A DNA stretch of 32,090 bases from Asticcacaulis sp. UBA2476 (lineage in GTDB: Bacteria > Pseudomonadota > Alphaproteobacteria > Caulobacterales > Caulobacteraceae). The DNA is taken from the NCBI GenBank assembly GCA_002342035.1, contig DDPE01000080.1, forward strand, positions 1 through 32,090, given 5' to 3'. The notes beneath the pieces are model-generated. The model searched no databases. It was not told the origin of the DNA and saw only the letters and a program-made list of their open reading frames with translations. Shown piece after piece: positions 24,188 through 31,982 of this stretch (positions are counted from its first letter, which is position 1; each line of letters begins with the position of its first letter). The position numbers were made by a program, and so were the translations under genes.

Positions 24188-25060
24188 CTAGCCGCCAAAT
24201 TGCAGCGTCGGTAATCCGGTGTGGCCGCGTAATAGCGGACTTGGCACCTCAAATAAAGTCCCGGCCTCTTTATCGTCAGGCTGATCGACGGCGGCGGAGG
24301 TGACAAACAGGCGGTCAAGGTTCGGGCCCGCAAACGTCATGGAGGTGATCTGCTTTGCGGGCATGGGAACGGCGAAATCAAGCGTGCCGTCAGGCTTAAA
24401 GCGACTGATGCGTGCGCCACCCCAGTGGGCGATCCAGATGCCGCCTTGCGCGTCCGTGGTCATGCCGTCCGGTGAGCCATCGGTGTCTTCGTTAAAGGCG
24501 ACAAATAACCGCTTATTAGACTCGTTACCGTCGGCATCAAGGTCAAAGACATAGACTTCGCCAGCACCAGAATCGGTGTGATATATTTTGGTGTGATCGG
24601 GGCTAAAGGTCGGGCCATTGGCGACCTGATAGGGGCCGTCGATGTGCTTAAAGGTCATATCCGCCTCAAGACGATGAAGTCCACCGCTTTTTTCGGTCTG
24701 CGGCATGTGAAGACTGCCTGCCCAGATGCGGCCCCACTTATCGGCCTTGGCGTCATTGAGGCGGTTATCGGGATGCTGCGGTTCGGGATCGCCGATGTGT
24801 TTCAACGTAAACGGCTCCAGCGTCAGTTGGGTGAAGCCGGACTTAAGACCGGCGATAAACCCGCCCTTTTCGCGCTCAATCACCCAGCCGATGGGCTCAG
24901 GGAACACCCAGTGCTTCAGGCTTTGGTCATCCAGCCTGTACCGGTGCAGTTTATGGCCTAAGATATCGACCCAATAGACGGCATTATCGCGCGCTGACCA
25001 CAGCGGCCCTTCGCCCAGAAACGACCCCGGCGGTGAAATGCGGATAATATCGTCAGTCAT
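24188..25060 (-). CDS. SMP-30/gluconolactonase-family lactonase
   Basis: The 290-residue six-bladed beta-propeller has the metal ligands of the family: Glu17 in LGEGPLW, Asn148 in VANGPTF and Asp198 in GSPDGMTTD. RLNDAKADKWGRIWAGSLH is the conserved substrate-side segment. These enzymes open sugar lactones. As the first gene of an operon with dgoK and dgoA, it most likely hydrolyses galactono-1,4-lactone to galactonate, the second step of oxidative galactose breakdown. Related arabinono- and gluconolactonases cannot be excluded by sequence. No signal peptide is seen. Confidence 0.9.
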   Translation of the reverse strand: MTDDIIRISPPGSFLGEGPLWSARDNAVYWVDILGHKLHRYRLDDQSLKHWVFPEPIGWVIEREKGGFIAGLKSGFTQLTLEPFTLKHIGDPEPQHPDNRLNDAKADKWGRIWAGSLHMPQTEKSGGLHRLEADMTFKHIDGPYQVANGPTFSPDHTKIYHTDSGAGEVYVFDLDADGNESNKRLFVAFNEDTDGSPDGMTTDAQGGIWIAHWGGARISRFKPDGTLDFAVPMPAKQITSMTFAGPNLDRLFVTSAAVDQPDDKEAGTLFEVPSPLLRGHTGLPTLQFGG

Positions 25061-25143
25061 AATGAGTCCCCTGTTTATTGATTTTGTCGGACTTTATTTA
25101 ACGCATACGCTCCAAAAATCCAGTCTGGAAAGTGCTACGGGTG

Positions 25144-25174
25144 AAATATTTGTATGATAATTATGCGGTCAAAT
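25144..25174 (-). promoter_or_regulatory. Candidate promoter and operator for the sugar-acid operon
   Basis: On the minus strand TTGACC (25172-25167) lies 17 bases from ATATTT (25149-25144), a plausible promoter for the lactonase operon. The spacer contains an imperfect 15-base palindrome GTATGATAATTATGC (25152-25166), and ATTTG (25148) and CAAAT (25170) are inverted around it. A GntR- or LacI-type repressor could bind here. No regulator gene is adjacent. The rest of the 212-base gap between the divergent genes shows nothing else I can support. Confidence 0.4.
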
Positions 25175-25272
25175 GTCACGCCGCTCGCGCGAAGTTTACC
25201 AACATCGTATCTTGACGTTCGCGTAAAGTTGGCGCACACCTTTTACCAATTAAAAGCTTCGGAGGACGCTAC

Positions 25273-26493
25273 ATGGCCGACAGTGCTAATGCCGCCTATA
25301 TCTATGACACGCTGCGCACCCCGCGCGGTAAGAGTAAAAAAGACGGGTCACTTCACGAAATCACCGCCCTTAACTTATCGGCGCAGGTGCTGGCGGGGCT
25401 GGCCGAGCGAAATAACCTCGATACGGCCCTTGTCGAAGACGTGGTCTGGGGCTGCGTAACGCCGGTGGGCGAGCAGGGCGGGGACATCGCCCGTGCGGCG
25501 GTTCTGGCGGCCGGCTACGCCCAAACCTGCGGCGGGGTGCAGATCAACCGTTTTTGTGCCTCAGGCCTTGAGGCCGTCAATATGGCGGCGGCCAAGGTGA
25601 TGTCGGGTGAGGCCGATATGGCCATCGGCGGCGGCGTTGAGTCGATGAGCCGTATCCCGATGGGCTCTGACGGTGGCGCCTGGGCCATCGATGTGGCGGC
25701 GGCTTTCCCGACCTATTTTGTCCCGCAAGGCGTGTCGGCGGATACGATCGCGACCAAGTGGGGCTTTTCGCGCGATGACGTCGATGCCTACGCGGTCGAA
25801 TCGCACAAGCGCTCAGCCAAAAGCTGGGCCGAGGGCCGGTTCAAAAAGTCGGTGCATCCGGTCAAGGATCAACTGGGTGTCACTATCCTTGATCGCGACG
25901 AAACCATCCGCCCGTCCACCGACATGCAGACCCTGGCCGGGCTTAACCCGTCCTTTGCCATGATGGGCGAAATGGGCGGGTTCGATGCGGTCATCAATCA
26001 GCGCTATCCTGAGCTTGAGCGCATCAACCACATCCACACTCCCGGCAATTCGTCGGCTATCGTCGATGGTTCAGCCGCCGTTCTGGTCGGCAATAAGCGC
26101 GCCGGTGAGGCGGCAGGGCTGAAGCCGCGCGCCCGTATCAAAGGCATGGCCTCGATTGGCTCTGAGCCGTCGATCATGCTGACCGGGCCAAGCTATGTCA
26201 CGGAAAAGCTGTTGAAGCGTCTGGGCATGAGTGTGGCCGATATCGATCTTTATGAACTGAACGAAGCGTTCGCGTCGGTGGTGTTACGCTACATGCAGGT
26301 GCTCGATATTCCGCACGATAAGATCAATGTCTGCGGCGGGGCGATTGCGATGGGACATCCGCTGGGAGCTACCGGGGCGATGATCCTCGGCACTGTGCTC
26401 GATGAACTTGAGCGCACCGGCAAATCGACAGCTTTGGTCACTCTGTGTGTCGGCGGCGGCATGGCCACGGCCACGGTTATAGAGCGTATTTAA
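25273..26493 (+). CDS. Acetyl-CoA acyltransferase (thiolase), FadA/FadI type
   Basis: Last step of beta-oxidation: cleaves 3-ketoacyl-CoA with CoA to acetyl-CoA and a shortened acyl-CoA. The 406 residues contain the nucleophile Cys95 in INRFCASGLEAVN, His362 in GGAIAMGHPLGATGA and the acid/base Cys392 in TLCVGGGMAT. A GGAGG site lies at 25261-25265. The downstream FadJ-type gene makes it the thiolase half of a fatty-acid oxidation complex rather than a biosynthetic PhaA. A 132-base inverted repeat separates the two genes but they probably share a transcript. Confidence 0.95.
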   Translation: MADSANAAYIYDTLRTPRGKSKKDGSLHEITALNLSAQVLAGLAERNNLDTALVEDVVWGCVTPVGEQGGDIARAAVLAAGYAQTCGGVQINRFCASGLEAVNMAAAKVMSGEADMAIGGGVESMSRIPMGSDGGAWAIDVAAAFPTYFVPQGVSADTIATKWGFSRDDVDAYAVESHKRSAKSWAEGRFKKSVHPVKDQLGVTILDRDETIRPSTDMQTLAGLNPSFAMMGEMGGFDAVINQRYPELERINHIHTPGNSSAIVDGSAAVLVGNKRAGEAAGLKPRARIKGMASIGSEPSIMLTGPSYVTEKLLKRLGMSVADIDLYELNEAFASVVLRYMQVLDIPHDKINVCGGAIAMGHPLGATGAMILGTVLDELERTGKSTALVTLCVGGGMATATVIERI

Positions 26494-26510
26494 CAAACGG
26501 CAGGAAAGAG

Positions 26511-26642
26511 TACCCCTCCGTCAGCTTCGCCCGATCGCTCGCTGCCACCTCCCCATCTGCGCCGAAAGGCTTGATAGGGAGGAGGGGGCGCAAAATCTCC
26601 TCCCTACGCAGTGGGGAGGTGGCCCGAAGGGACGGAGGGGTA
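26511..26642. repeat. Dispersed GC-rich inverted repeat, copy 3
   Basis: Termini TACCCCTCCGTC (26511-26522) and GACGGAGGGGTA (26631-26642) are perfect inverted copies. Inside are CCACCTCCCC near 26551 and GGGGAGGTGG near 26613, with GGGAGGAGGG and TCCTCCC between them. It fills the gap between the thiolase and fadJ genes, so the hairpin would lie inside their shared mRNA and could set the ratio of the two products. Confidence 0.88.
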
Positions 26643-26664
26643 GTCCTTAAAGAGGATGGAAACT

Positions 26665-28911
26665 ATGCAAAATTTTAAAGTTGAACTCGATTCCGATGGC
26701 ATTCTGGTCTGCGCGTTTGATACGGTCGGCAAGACCATGAACACCTTCACCAAGGCTGCCCTCGATGACCTGATGGCCATTGCCGAGCGCGCCAAAACCG
26801 ATGCGGCGGTCAAGGGGGTCGTCATCACCTCGGCCAAGTCCAACGGGTTCTGCGCCGGCGCCGACCTTGAGGAAATGCTGGGCGGGGCGTGGGATGCGGG
26901 CGCGCTCAAGGAGCGAAGCGTTAGCGCAACTGAGAATGGTACTCTGGACAAAACGGACCCGGAGGCCGAACTGAAGGGCGCGTTTGCGGCGGCGTTCGAA
27001 ATGAACCGCGTTTACCGTGCTTTAGAGACCTGCGGCAAGCCGGTAGCGGCGGCGATCAACGGGCTGGCGCTCGGCGGCGGCACGGAACTGGTGCTGGCCT
27101 GTCATTACCGGGTGCTGTCGGATGGGCCAAAGGTTCAGATGGGCCTGCCCGAAGTCAAGATCGGCCTGTTCCCCGGTGGCGGCGGGTCGCAGCGTCTGCC
27201 GCGCCTGATCGGTGCTCAGGCCGCACTGATGGCCATGTCGGAAGGCAAGAGCTTTAAACCCAAAGAGGCTCTGGCCGCCGGTATCGTCCACGAAGTCGTG
27301 GCCGACGATCAGGTGTTGGAAGCCGCCAAGACCTGGATCAAGACAAAAGGCGACCCGGTCGCGTTGTGGGACAAAAAAGAGTTCAAAATACCCGGCGGAG
27401 GCCCCTATCATCCGGCAGGCGCGCAGGTCTTTATGATGGGCAATGCGCTGTTAAGGAAGCAGTCCTATGGCAACTATCCGGCAGTTATCAATCTGATGCA
27501 CGCTGTCTATGAAGGGCTGCAACTGCCGATCGATTCAGCGCTTAAGGTCGAGACGCGCTATTTCGCCAAGACCCTGATGACGCCGCAGGCCAAGGCCATG
27601 ATTCGCACCCTGTTTTTCTCGATGCAGGCGGTGGGTAAGGGCTCTGGCCGTCCGGCGGGTGTGCCAAAGACCGAGTTCACACAAGTGGCGGTGCTGGGCG
27701 CCGGCATGATGGGGGCAGGCATCGCCTATGTCACGGCTATGTCGGGCATCAAGGTCATCCTCATCGACCGCGATCAGGCCGCCGCTGATAAGGGCAAATC
27801 CCACTGCGAAGATTTGCTGAAAAAGGCCGTCTCCCGCGGTAAGATGACTGAGGATAAGGCCAAGGGCGTGCTCGACCTGATTACCGCTACACCTGATTAT
27901 AGCCTGATCAAGGGGGCCGACCTGGTGGTTGAGGCGGTATTTGAAAACACCGAACTGAAAGCCGGTGTCACTAAGCTGGCTGAGGCCGAACTGGCACCTG
28001 ACGCAGTCTTTAGCTCCAACACCTCGACCATCCCGATTTCCCTTCTGGCTAAGGCGTCGGTGCGGCCGGAAAACTATATCGGCATCCACTTTTTCTCGCC
28101 GGTCGATAAGATGATGCTGGTTGAGATCATCATGGGCGAGCAGACCTCGGACGCGACCTTGGCCAAGGCGATCGACTATGTGCTGAAGATCAAAAAGACG
28201 CCGATCGTGGTCAATGATGAGCGCTTCTTCTTTGCCAACCGCTGCTTCATTCCGTTTACGGCCGAGGGGCTGCATATGTGGGCCGAAGGGATTGCGCCAA
28301 CCATTATCGACAATGTCGGTCGTGCCACGGGTATGCCGCGCGGACCGCTGGAGATGATGGACGACGTAGCGCTGGATCTGCTGGTCAAGATCACCTCTGA
28401 AACCGCCAAGGCCGAAGGGGCGAACTATATCCCCATCCCCGGTGAGGCGGAGGTCGCCAAGATGGTCGCGGAGGGCCGTCTGGGGCGCAAGAACGGCAAG
28501 GGGTTCTATGATTATCCCGAAGCGGGCGGCAATAAATCCCTGTGGTCGGGTACCAAGGAGATGTTCCCGGTGACTATGGCTGAGGCCGATCCGAAACAGG
28601 CCGAGGAACTGAAGAAACGCCTGCTCTATATTCAGGCGGTGACGGCGGCGCGTTGTTTTGAGGAGGGTGTTATCAACGACCCGCGCGAAGCCGATGTCGG
28701 CTCGATCCTTGGGTGGGGCTTTGCGCCGTGGTCGGGCGGGATCATTTCCCTGATCGACTCGATTGGCGCGGCGAAATTTGTGACGGAACTGGACCGCATG
28801 ACCGGCCTTTACGGCGACCGCTTTGCTCCGCCGCAGCTTCTGCGGGACATGGCGGCCAAGGGCGAAACCTTCTATGGCCGCTTTGGTAAGGCGGACAAGA
28901 AAGCGGCTTGA
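26665..28911 (+). CDS. fadJ: Multifunctional enoyl-CoA hydratase / 3-hydroxyacyl-CoA dehydrogenase
   Basis: Carries out the hydration and oxidation steps of beta-oxidation. The ATG at 26665 is chosen because AAAGAGG ends nine bases before it; the ATG at 26656 touches that site. The 748 residues contain an N-terminal crotonase domain (NGFCAGADLE; Glu141 in ALGGGTELV; Glu163 in GLPEVKIGLFPGGGG), a linker, the NAD-binding domain from about 340 (VLGAGMMGAGIAYV, then SSNTSTIPIS and IGIHFFSPVDKM with the catalytic His) and the C-terminal dehydrogenase domains. Residues about 80-95 contain a dispersed DNA repeat read in frame. It pairs with the thiolase upstream and ends at a strong terminator. Confidence 0.96.
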   Translation: MQNFKVELDSDGILVCAFDTVGKTMNTFTKAALDDLMAIAERAKTDAAVKGVVITSAKSNGFCAGADLEEMLGGAWDAGALKERSVSATENGTLDKTDPEAELKGAFAAAFEMNRVYRALETCGKPVAAAINGLALGGGTELVLACHYRVLSDGPKVQMGLPEVKIGLFPGGGGSQRLPRLIGAQAALMAMSEGKSFKPKEALAAGIVHEVVADDQVLEAAKTWIKTKGDPVALWDKKEFKIPGGGPYHPAGAQVFMMGNALLRKQSYGNYPAVINLMHAVYEGLQLPIDSALKVETRYFAKTLMTPQAKAMIRTLFFSMQAVGKGSGRPAGVPKTEFTQVAVLGAGMMGAGIAYVTAMSGIKVILIDRDQAAADKGKSHCEDLLKKAVSRGKMTEDKAKGVLDLITATPDYSLIKGADLVVEAVFENTELKAGVTKLAEAELAPDAVFSSNTSTIPISLLAKASVRPENYIGIHFFSPVDKMMLVEIIMGEQTSDATLAKAIDYVLKIKKTPIVVNDERFFFANRCFIPFTAEGLHMWAEGIAPTIIDNVGRATGMPRGPLEMMDDVALDLLVKITSETAKAEGANYIPIPGEAEVAKMVAEGRLGRKNGKGFYDYPEAGGNKSLWSGTKEMFPVTMAEADPKQAEELKKRLLYIQAVTAARCFEEGVINDPREADVGSILGWGFAPWSGGIISLIDSIGAAKFVTELDRMTGLYGDRFAPPQLLRDMAAKGETFYGRFGKADKKAA
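26912..26931. repeat. 20-base dispersed motif inside the fadJ coding sequence
   Basis: AGCGAAGCGTTAGCGCAACT here matches 19023-19042 exactly. It encodes part of the peptide KERSVSATEN in the loop after the first crotonase substrate loop (GADLEEMLGG), a region where family members vary in length. The frame stays open, so the protein appears to tolerate it. Confidence 0.75.
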
Positions 28912-28939
28912 TATTACTGAGTTTAAAACATAATTCCTT

Positions 28940-28968
28940 AAAGCGGACGGGCGATCGTCCGCTTTTTT
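28940..28968 (+). terminator. Intrinsic terminator of the fadJ operon
   Basis: AAAGCGGACG (28940-28949) pairs perfectly with CGTCCGCTTT (28956-28965) around a six-base loop, followed by a T run to 28968. It lies 28 bases after the fadJ stop. Confidence 0.93.
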
Positions 28969-28981
28969 ATTGGGGGAGTTA

Positions 28982-29761
28982 GTGAAGGTTCATTTTCGCT
29001 TTTGGATTTTACTGGCGATTTGGGCAGGATTTGCCGTTGGTTTGGCGGTCTTGCCGCTATTTTACTTTTCTGAGCCTGTAGTAGCCTTTTCTGCCGCAGG
29101 GCCCTTGACGTTTGGTTTCGTTGTTGTGGGTTGGATCGTAGGCGTATGCCTGCACGAATATGCCCACGCCATATCGGCCTATCGTGAGGGAGATTACATG
29201 GCGAAAATCAGGGGCTATCTGACCCTTGATCCGCTTAGGTATATATCCGCAAAATGGAGCTTCGGAGTGCCACTGGTTTTATTGATTCTGGGCGGGATTC
29301 CTTTGCCGGGTGCCGCCGTCAATATTGAACTTGACGCTTTAAAATCCTCACGCTCCCAGCTTAAAATCGCCTTAGCTGGACCGTTCACCACATTAGCTTT
29401 TTCGGTGGGGTTGTTTGCCATATGTGGTCTGCTGGCTATAGGCGGCGTTCACACGATCTTCTTGCGAATGGCGGCCGGGCTGTTGGCATATTTTGCTCTG
29501 ATAGCTTTTTTCGCAAACATGCTGCCCATTCCGGGCTTGGATGGGTATTTGGCCATTGAACCCCATCTGACAGGCCGTTGGCATCATCGCATTGCAAAAA
29601 TAATGCAAAATGAGTTTCTATTGGGCATTACTATTATCGCGATTATCATACTGGCTATCGTGGTGTTTTCGCCATTAGCTTATGTGATCATGACGTCCAT
29701 TGGCTTTGAAGAGACTGACTTCGATCAGGCGATTAAGCTTTTCCGGTTTTGGGCGGGGTAG
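28982..29761 (+). CDS. M50-family membrane metalloprotease (site-2 protease type)
   Basis: The GTG at 28982 gives 259 residues; the TTG at 28970 is the alternative, and GGGGGAG lies just before the GTG. The protein has about six membrane helices. The zinc-binding HExxH motif is HEYAH (His58, Glu59, His62) in the second helix, and the third ligand region is NMLPIPGLDG (179-188), the N-x-x-P-x-x-x-LDG signature of site-2 proteases. Such enzymes cut substrates within the membrane. There is no PDZ domain, so it is not the RseP type. It is a single gene whose substrate is unknown. Confidence 0.9.
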   Translation: MKVHFRFWILLAIWAGFAVGLAVLPLFYFSEPVVAFSAAGPLTFGFVVVGWIVGVCLHEYAHAISAYREGDYMAKIRGYLTLDPLRYISAKWSFGVPLVLLILGGIPLPGAAVNIELDALKSSRSQLKIALAGPFTTLAFSVGLFAICGLLAIGGVHTIFLRMAAGLLAYFALIAFFANMLPIPGLDGYLAIEPHLTGRWHHRIAKIMQNEFLLGITIIAIIILAIVVFSPLAYVIMTSIGFEETDFDQAIKLFRFWAG

Positions 29762-29783
29762 TGAACGATAATCAATCGTTCAC
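29761..29783. terminator. Inverted repeat directly after the protease gene
   Basis: GTGAACGAT (29761-29769) and ATCGTTCAC (29775-29783) are perfect nine-base arms around AATCA, beginning at the last base of the stop codon. The following bases (TTTGTGTTG) are only weakly T-rich, so it may be a terminator or an operator for the next gene. Confidence 0.5.
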
Positions 29784-29841
29784 TTTGTGTTGCAGTGCAA
29801 TATTTTTCATTGACCGGACTCGCACAGGTTTTTAACAATGA

Positions 29842-29869
29842 CAGCGCTGACATTTTTGTTAGCGCTAAC
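29842..29869. promoter_or_regulatory. Two LacI-type palindromic operators
   Basis: CAGCGCTG (29842-29849) and GTTAGCGCTAAC (29858-29869) are perfect palindromes centred on GCGC, 18 bases apart. The second is the classic shape of a LacI/GalR-family operator, like sugar-responsive sites described in Caulobacter. They lie just before the secreted-protein gene at 29887. The regulator is not in the window. Confidence 0.6.
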
Positions 29870-29886
29870 TTATGGATGTGTGTGTC

Positions 29887-30258
29887 ATGAAAAATTTCTC
29901 CCTCGCGTTTGCCGTTGCCATCTCTTCGGCCCTTATTGGCGGCTCGGCCTTTGCTGAATGTGATCAGGCTCAGTTCCTGGAAACCGGTCGCCTGACGACC
30001 CTGGCCGTGTCTGAAAAGCTCGGCATGAGCGCCACCGATGTGGCGCGCAAGACCATCCGCCTTAAGGAATGTGTGGCCGAAGCCAGCGCGATTTCTTCTG
30101 AATTTACCTACAGCTATGTCGAAGGTTCCGACACCAAGACCGTCAATGGTTCGGTCAAGATCACCGATGGCAAGGTTGCCGTGATCAATCTGGGTGGCCG
30201 CGACATCTTCGTTGCCTCCGATGACCGTCTGTTCTCCAAGGCGATCAAGCTGAACTAG
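29887..30258 (+). CDS. Small secreted protein of unknown function
   Basis: The ATG at 29887 (MKNFSLAFAVAISSALIGG) begins a standard signal peptide that ends at AFA before ECDQ; an in-frame ATG 15 bases earlier is less likely because it would add MDVCV ahead of the basic start. The 123-residue product leaves a mature protein of about 100 residues with two cysteines (ECDQ and LKECV), a helical first half and a beta-rich second half (YSYVEGSDTKTVNGSVKI, VAVINLGGRDIFVASDD). I do not recognise the family. Two LacI-type palindromes upstream suggest carbon-source control, and a terminator follows. Confidence 0.8.
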   Translation: MKNFSLAFAVAISSALIGGSAFAECDQAQFLETGRLTTLAVSEKLGMSATDVARKTIRLKECVAEASAISSEFTYSYVEGSDTKTVNGSVKITDGKVAVINLGGRDIFVASDDRLFSKAIKLN

Positions 30259-30281
30259 GTTTGGCTTAATTTTGAAACGCT

Positions 30282-30311
30282 AAAGGCACCGGCTCCCCCC
30301 GGTGCCTTTTT
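30282..30311 (+). terminator. Intrinsic terminator of the secreted-protein gene
   Basis: AAAGGCACCGG (30282-30292) pairs perfectly with CCGGTGCCTTT (30299-30309) around a C-rich six-base loop, followed by T residues. It lies between the secreted-protein gene and the convergent bolA gene and, having A residues on the other side, could work both ways. Confidence 0.93.
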
Positions 30312-30315
30312 GCTT

Positions 30316-30588
30316 TTAACCCTCAGCCGGGGTTTTCGCCTGAATGGACAGGGCGTGAATGGGGCCCGCCAGTTCCTCACGCAAAGCCTCATTGACCTTT
30401 CTCTGGCGCGCGACGCGGTTTAAGCCTTCGAACGCGTCAGATACGATCAACACAGAAAAATGACTTTCGCCCCCTTCACGCGCGCCTGAGTGTCCACTAT
30501 GTTTGTCGCTATCATCATGAATCTCCAGTCGTTGCGGGTTAAAGGCGGTTTCCAGCTTGGATTTCAGCCGCTCAGTGACTATTCCCAT
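30316..30588 (-). CDS. BolA-family protein
   Basis: The 90-residue protein matches BolA: the N-terminal helix VTERLKSKLETAFNPQRLEIHDDSDKH, then GGESHFSVLIVSDAFEG, and RQRKVNEALREEL with IHALSIQAKTP at the end. BolA proteins partner with monothiol glutaredoxins in iron-sulfur trafficking and also act in stress and cell-shape control. His29 and His33 of the loop are in the usual metal-ligand region. It is divergent from the J-domain gene, an arrangement I believe is common in alphaproteobacteria. Confidence 0.95.
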   Translation of the reverse strand: MGIVTERLKSKLETAFNPQRLEIHDDSDKHSGHSGAREGGESHFSVLIVSDAFEGLNRVARQRKVNEALREELAGPIHALSIQAKTPAEG

Positions 30589-30658
30589 GATTTCGCTACA
30601 CCTTTCTGCTAGGATGTTCGATCGGTTTTTTTAAAGCTTCAGGATCACAGTTCATACT

Positions 30659-31327
30659 ATGAGCGACGGTTACAAATATACCCCCAAATTTGGTCTGGAC
30701 ATGCGCATCCGCCCGCCTAAAGAAGGCGAAGTGCAGGGCAAGCGCCCCGAAGACGACGTCCTGTCCCTAAAACCCGGCCAGATTCGCTGCGAATGGCCGG
30801 AGTGTCATCGTGCATCGACCGCCAAAGCGCCCAAATCGCGCGAAATGATGAACGAATACTATAACTTCTGTCAGGCGCACGCGGGCGAATACAACAAAAA
30901 CTGGAACTTCTTTTCCGGTATGTCTGAGGGTGAAGCCAAGCAGCATCGTGAGGCCACCATCACCGGCGGACGTCCGACCTGGCAGTTCCGCGCCTCCCGC
31001 GTCAGCCGTGAAGCCGCCAACTTCGCCACTAAGGGCGCGAAAATCGGCAATGGCATGTACGACCCCCACAGCGTCTTTGGCGCCGGTGCCAGCCCCGATC
31101 GTAACAAGGCCGAACCCTCTCAGCGTCAGTATGGCAAGATCGAGCGTCAGGCCTTTGCGGACTTGGATCTCGATGTCGGTGCGACGGCCGAGCAGATCAG
31201 GGTGCGCTATACTGAGATGCTGAAGCGCTGCCACCCCGACAACAACGGCGGTGATCGCTCCGCCGAGGACAAGCTGCAACGCGTAATCAAGGCGTATAAA
31301 GTTCTCAAAAAGATGTCCTTAGCGTAA
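30659..31327 (+). CDS. J-domain protein with C-terminal DnaJ domain
   Basis: The 222-residue protein has a J domain at its C-terminus: LDLDVGATAEQIRVRYTEML, then the invariant His-Pro-Asp at 192-194 (RCHPDNNGGD), and LQRVIKAYKVLKK. It should stimulate a DnaK-type Hsp70. The N-terminal 150 residues hold a CEWPECHR...FCQAH segment that could bind zinc, and a basic RASRVSREAANF region. No G/F or zinc-finger domain of classic DnaJ is present. It is divergent from bolA with a 70-base gap. Confidence 0.93.
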   Translation: MSDGYKYTPKFGLDMRIRPPKEGEVQGKRPEDDVLSLKPGQIRCEWPECHRASTAKAPKSREMMNEYYNFCQAHAGEYNKNWNFFSGMSEGEAKQHREATITGGRPTWQFRASRVSREAANFATKGAKIGNGMYDPHSVFGAGASPDRNKAEPSQRQYGKIERQAFADLDLDVGATAEQIRVRYTEMLKRCHPDNNGGDRSAEDKLQRVIKAYKVLKKMSLA

Positions 31328-31367
31328 AGTCGCGGTCTTTGGCGGATTAGGGCGTCGCCGTTGCTCA

Positions 31368-31385
31368 GAGGTATTTAAATACCTC
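31368..31385. promoter_or_regulatory. Perfect 18-base palindrome
   Basis: GAGGTATTTAAATACCTC reads the same on both strands. It lies 40 bases after the J-domain stop and about 135 bases before the GFA gene. The AT core makes it a better protein-binding site than a terminator, but no factor can be named. Confidence 0.6.
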
Positions 31386-31458
31386 CGTCGCTAGGCTCCT
31401 GCTACTCCGCTCAAATCTCACGATTTTACTGCCGGTGCAGTAAAGGTAGTGGAACCTT

Positions 31459-31517
31459 CCTCCTCCCTTGCGAAGCGGGGGAGGTGGCTGCGAGCGCAGC
31501 GATGCAGACGGAGGGGG
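31459..31517. repeat. Dispersed GC-rich repeat, copy 4 (single half)
   Basis: One half-unit: TCCTCCC at 31462, GGGGGAGGTGG at 31477, and GACGGAGGGGG ending at 31517. No opposed half is present. Its GGAGGGGG end lies three bases before the GFA start codon and would serve as its ribosome site. Confidence 0.8.
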
Positions 31518-31520
31518 CAA

Positions 31521-31982
31521 ATGTCAGAGGACGTATCAGAGGTAAGAACCGGCGGATGCCAATGCGGGGCGGTGAGGTTCCGGGTCGAAGGCGCGTTGGG
31601 CCACGCCTCGATCTGTCATTGCCGGATGTGCCAGAAAGCCTATGGCAATTTCTTTGCGCCACTGGTCAGTGTGCGCGAAGCGACCCTGATCTGGACCAAG
31701 GCTGAACCGGCGCGTTTTCAAAGCTCAAACCTTGTGCAGCGCGGATTTTGTGCTAAGTGCGGCACACCCCTGACCTACGAAGCGCCTGACGGGGCGGCAG
31801 TATCCATCGCCGCCTTTGATGAGCCTGCGACGATTGTGCCTGAAATTCAGTTCGGCGTTGAAGCCAAACTGGCCTATGTTGATGATCTGCCAAGCCTTCC
31901 GACGCGCACGACTATCGAAGACATCGATGCTGCGCCGTTTTTAAATGACCTGATAAGCTATCAGCACCCGGATCATGACTGA
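31521..31982 (+). CDS. GFA-family (CENP-V/glutathione-dependent formaldehyde-activating) protein
   Basis: The ATG at 31521 begins MSEDVSEVRTGGCQCG; an upstream in-frame ATG at 31449 would translate repeat DNA. The 153-residue protein has the zinc-binding pattern of the family: Cys13 and Cys15 (GGCQCGAVRF), Cys32, Cys34 and Cys37 (ICHCRMCQKAYG), and Cys77 and Cys80 (GFCAKCGTPLTY). Some members aid glutathione and formaldehyde chemistry, but most have no proven role. The stop overlaps the start of the next gene by eight bases. Confidence 0.93.
   Translation: MSEDVSEVRTGGCQCGAVRFRVEGALGHASICHCRMCQKAYGNFFAPLVSVREATLIWTKAEPARFQSSNLVQRGFCAKCGTPLTYEAPDGAAVSIAAFDEPATIVPEIQFGVEAKLAYVDDLPSLPTRTTIEDIDAAPFLNDLISYQHPDHD

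Noticed and set aside
27535..28275. A 246-codon minus-strand frame opposite fadJ
   Set aside because: It is antisense to conserved dehydrogenase motifs, has no ribosome site and shows His/Arg/Gln-rich shadow composition.
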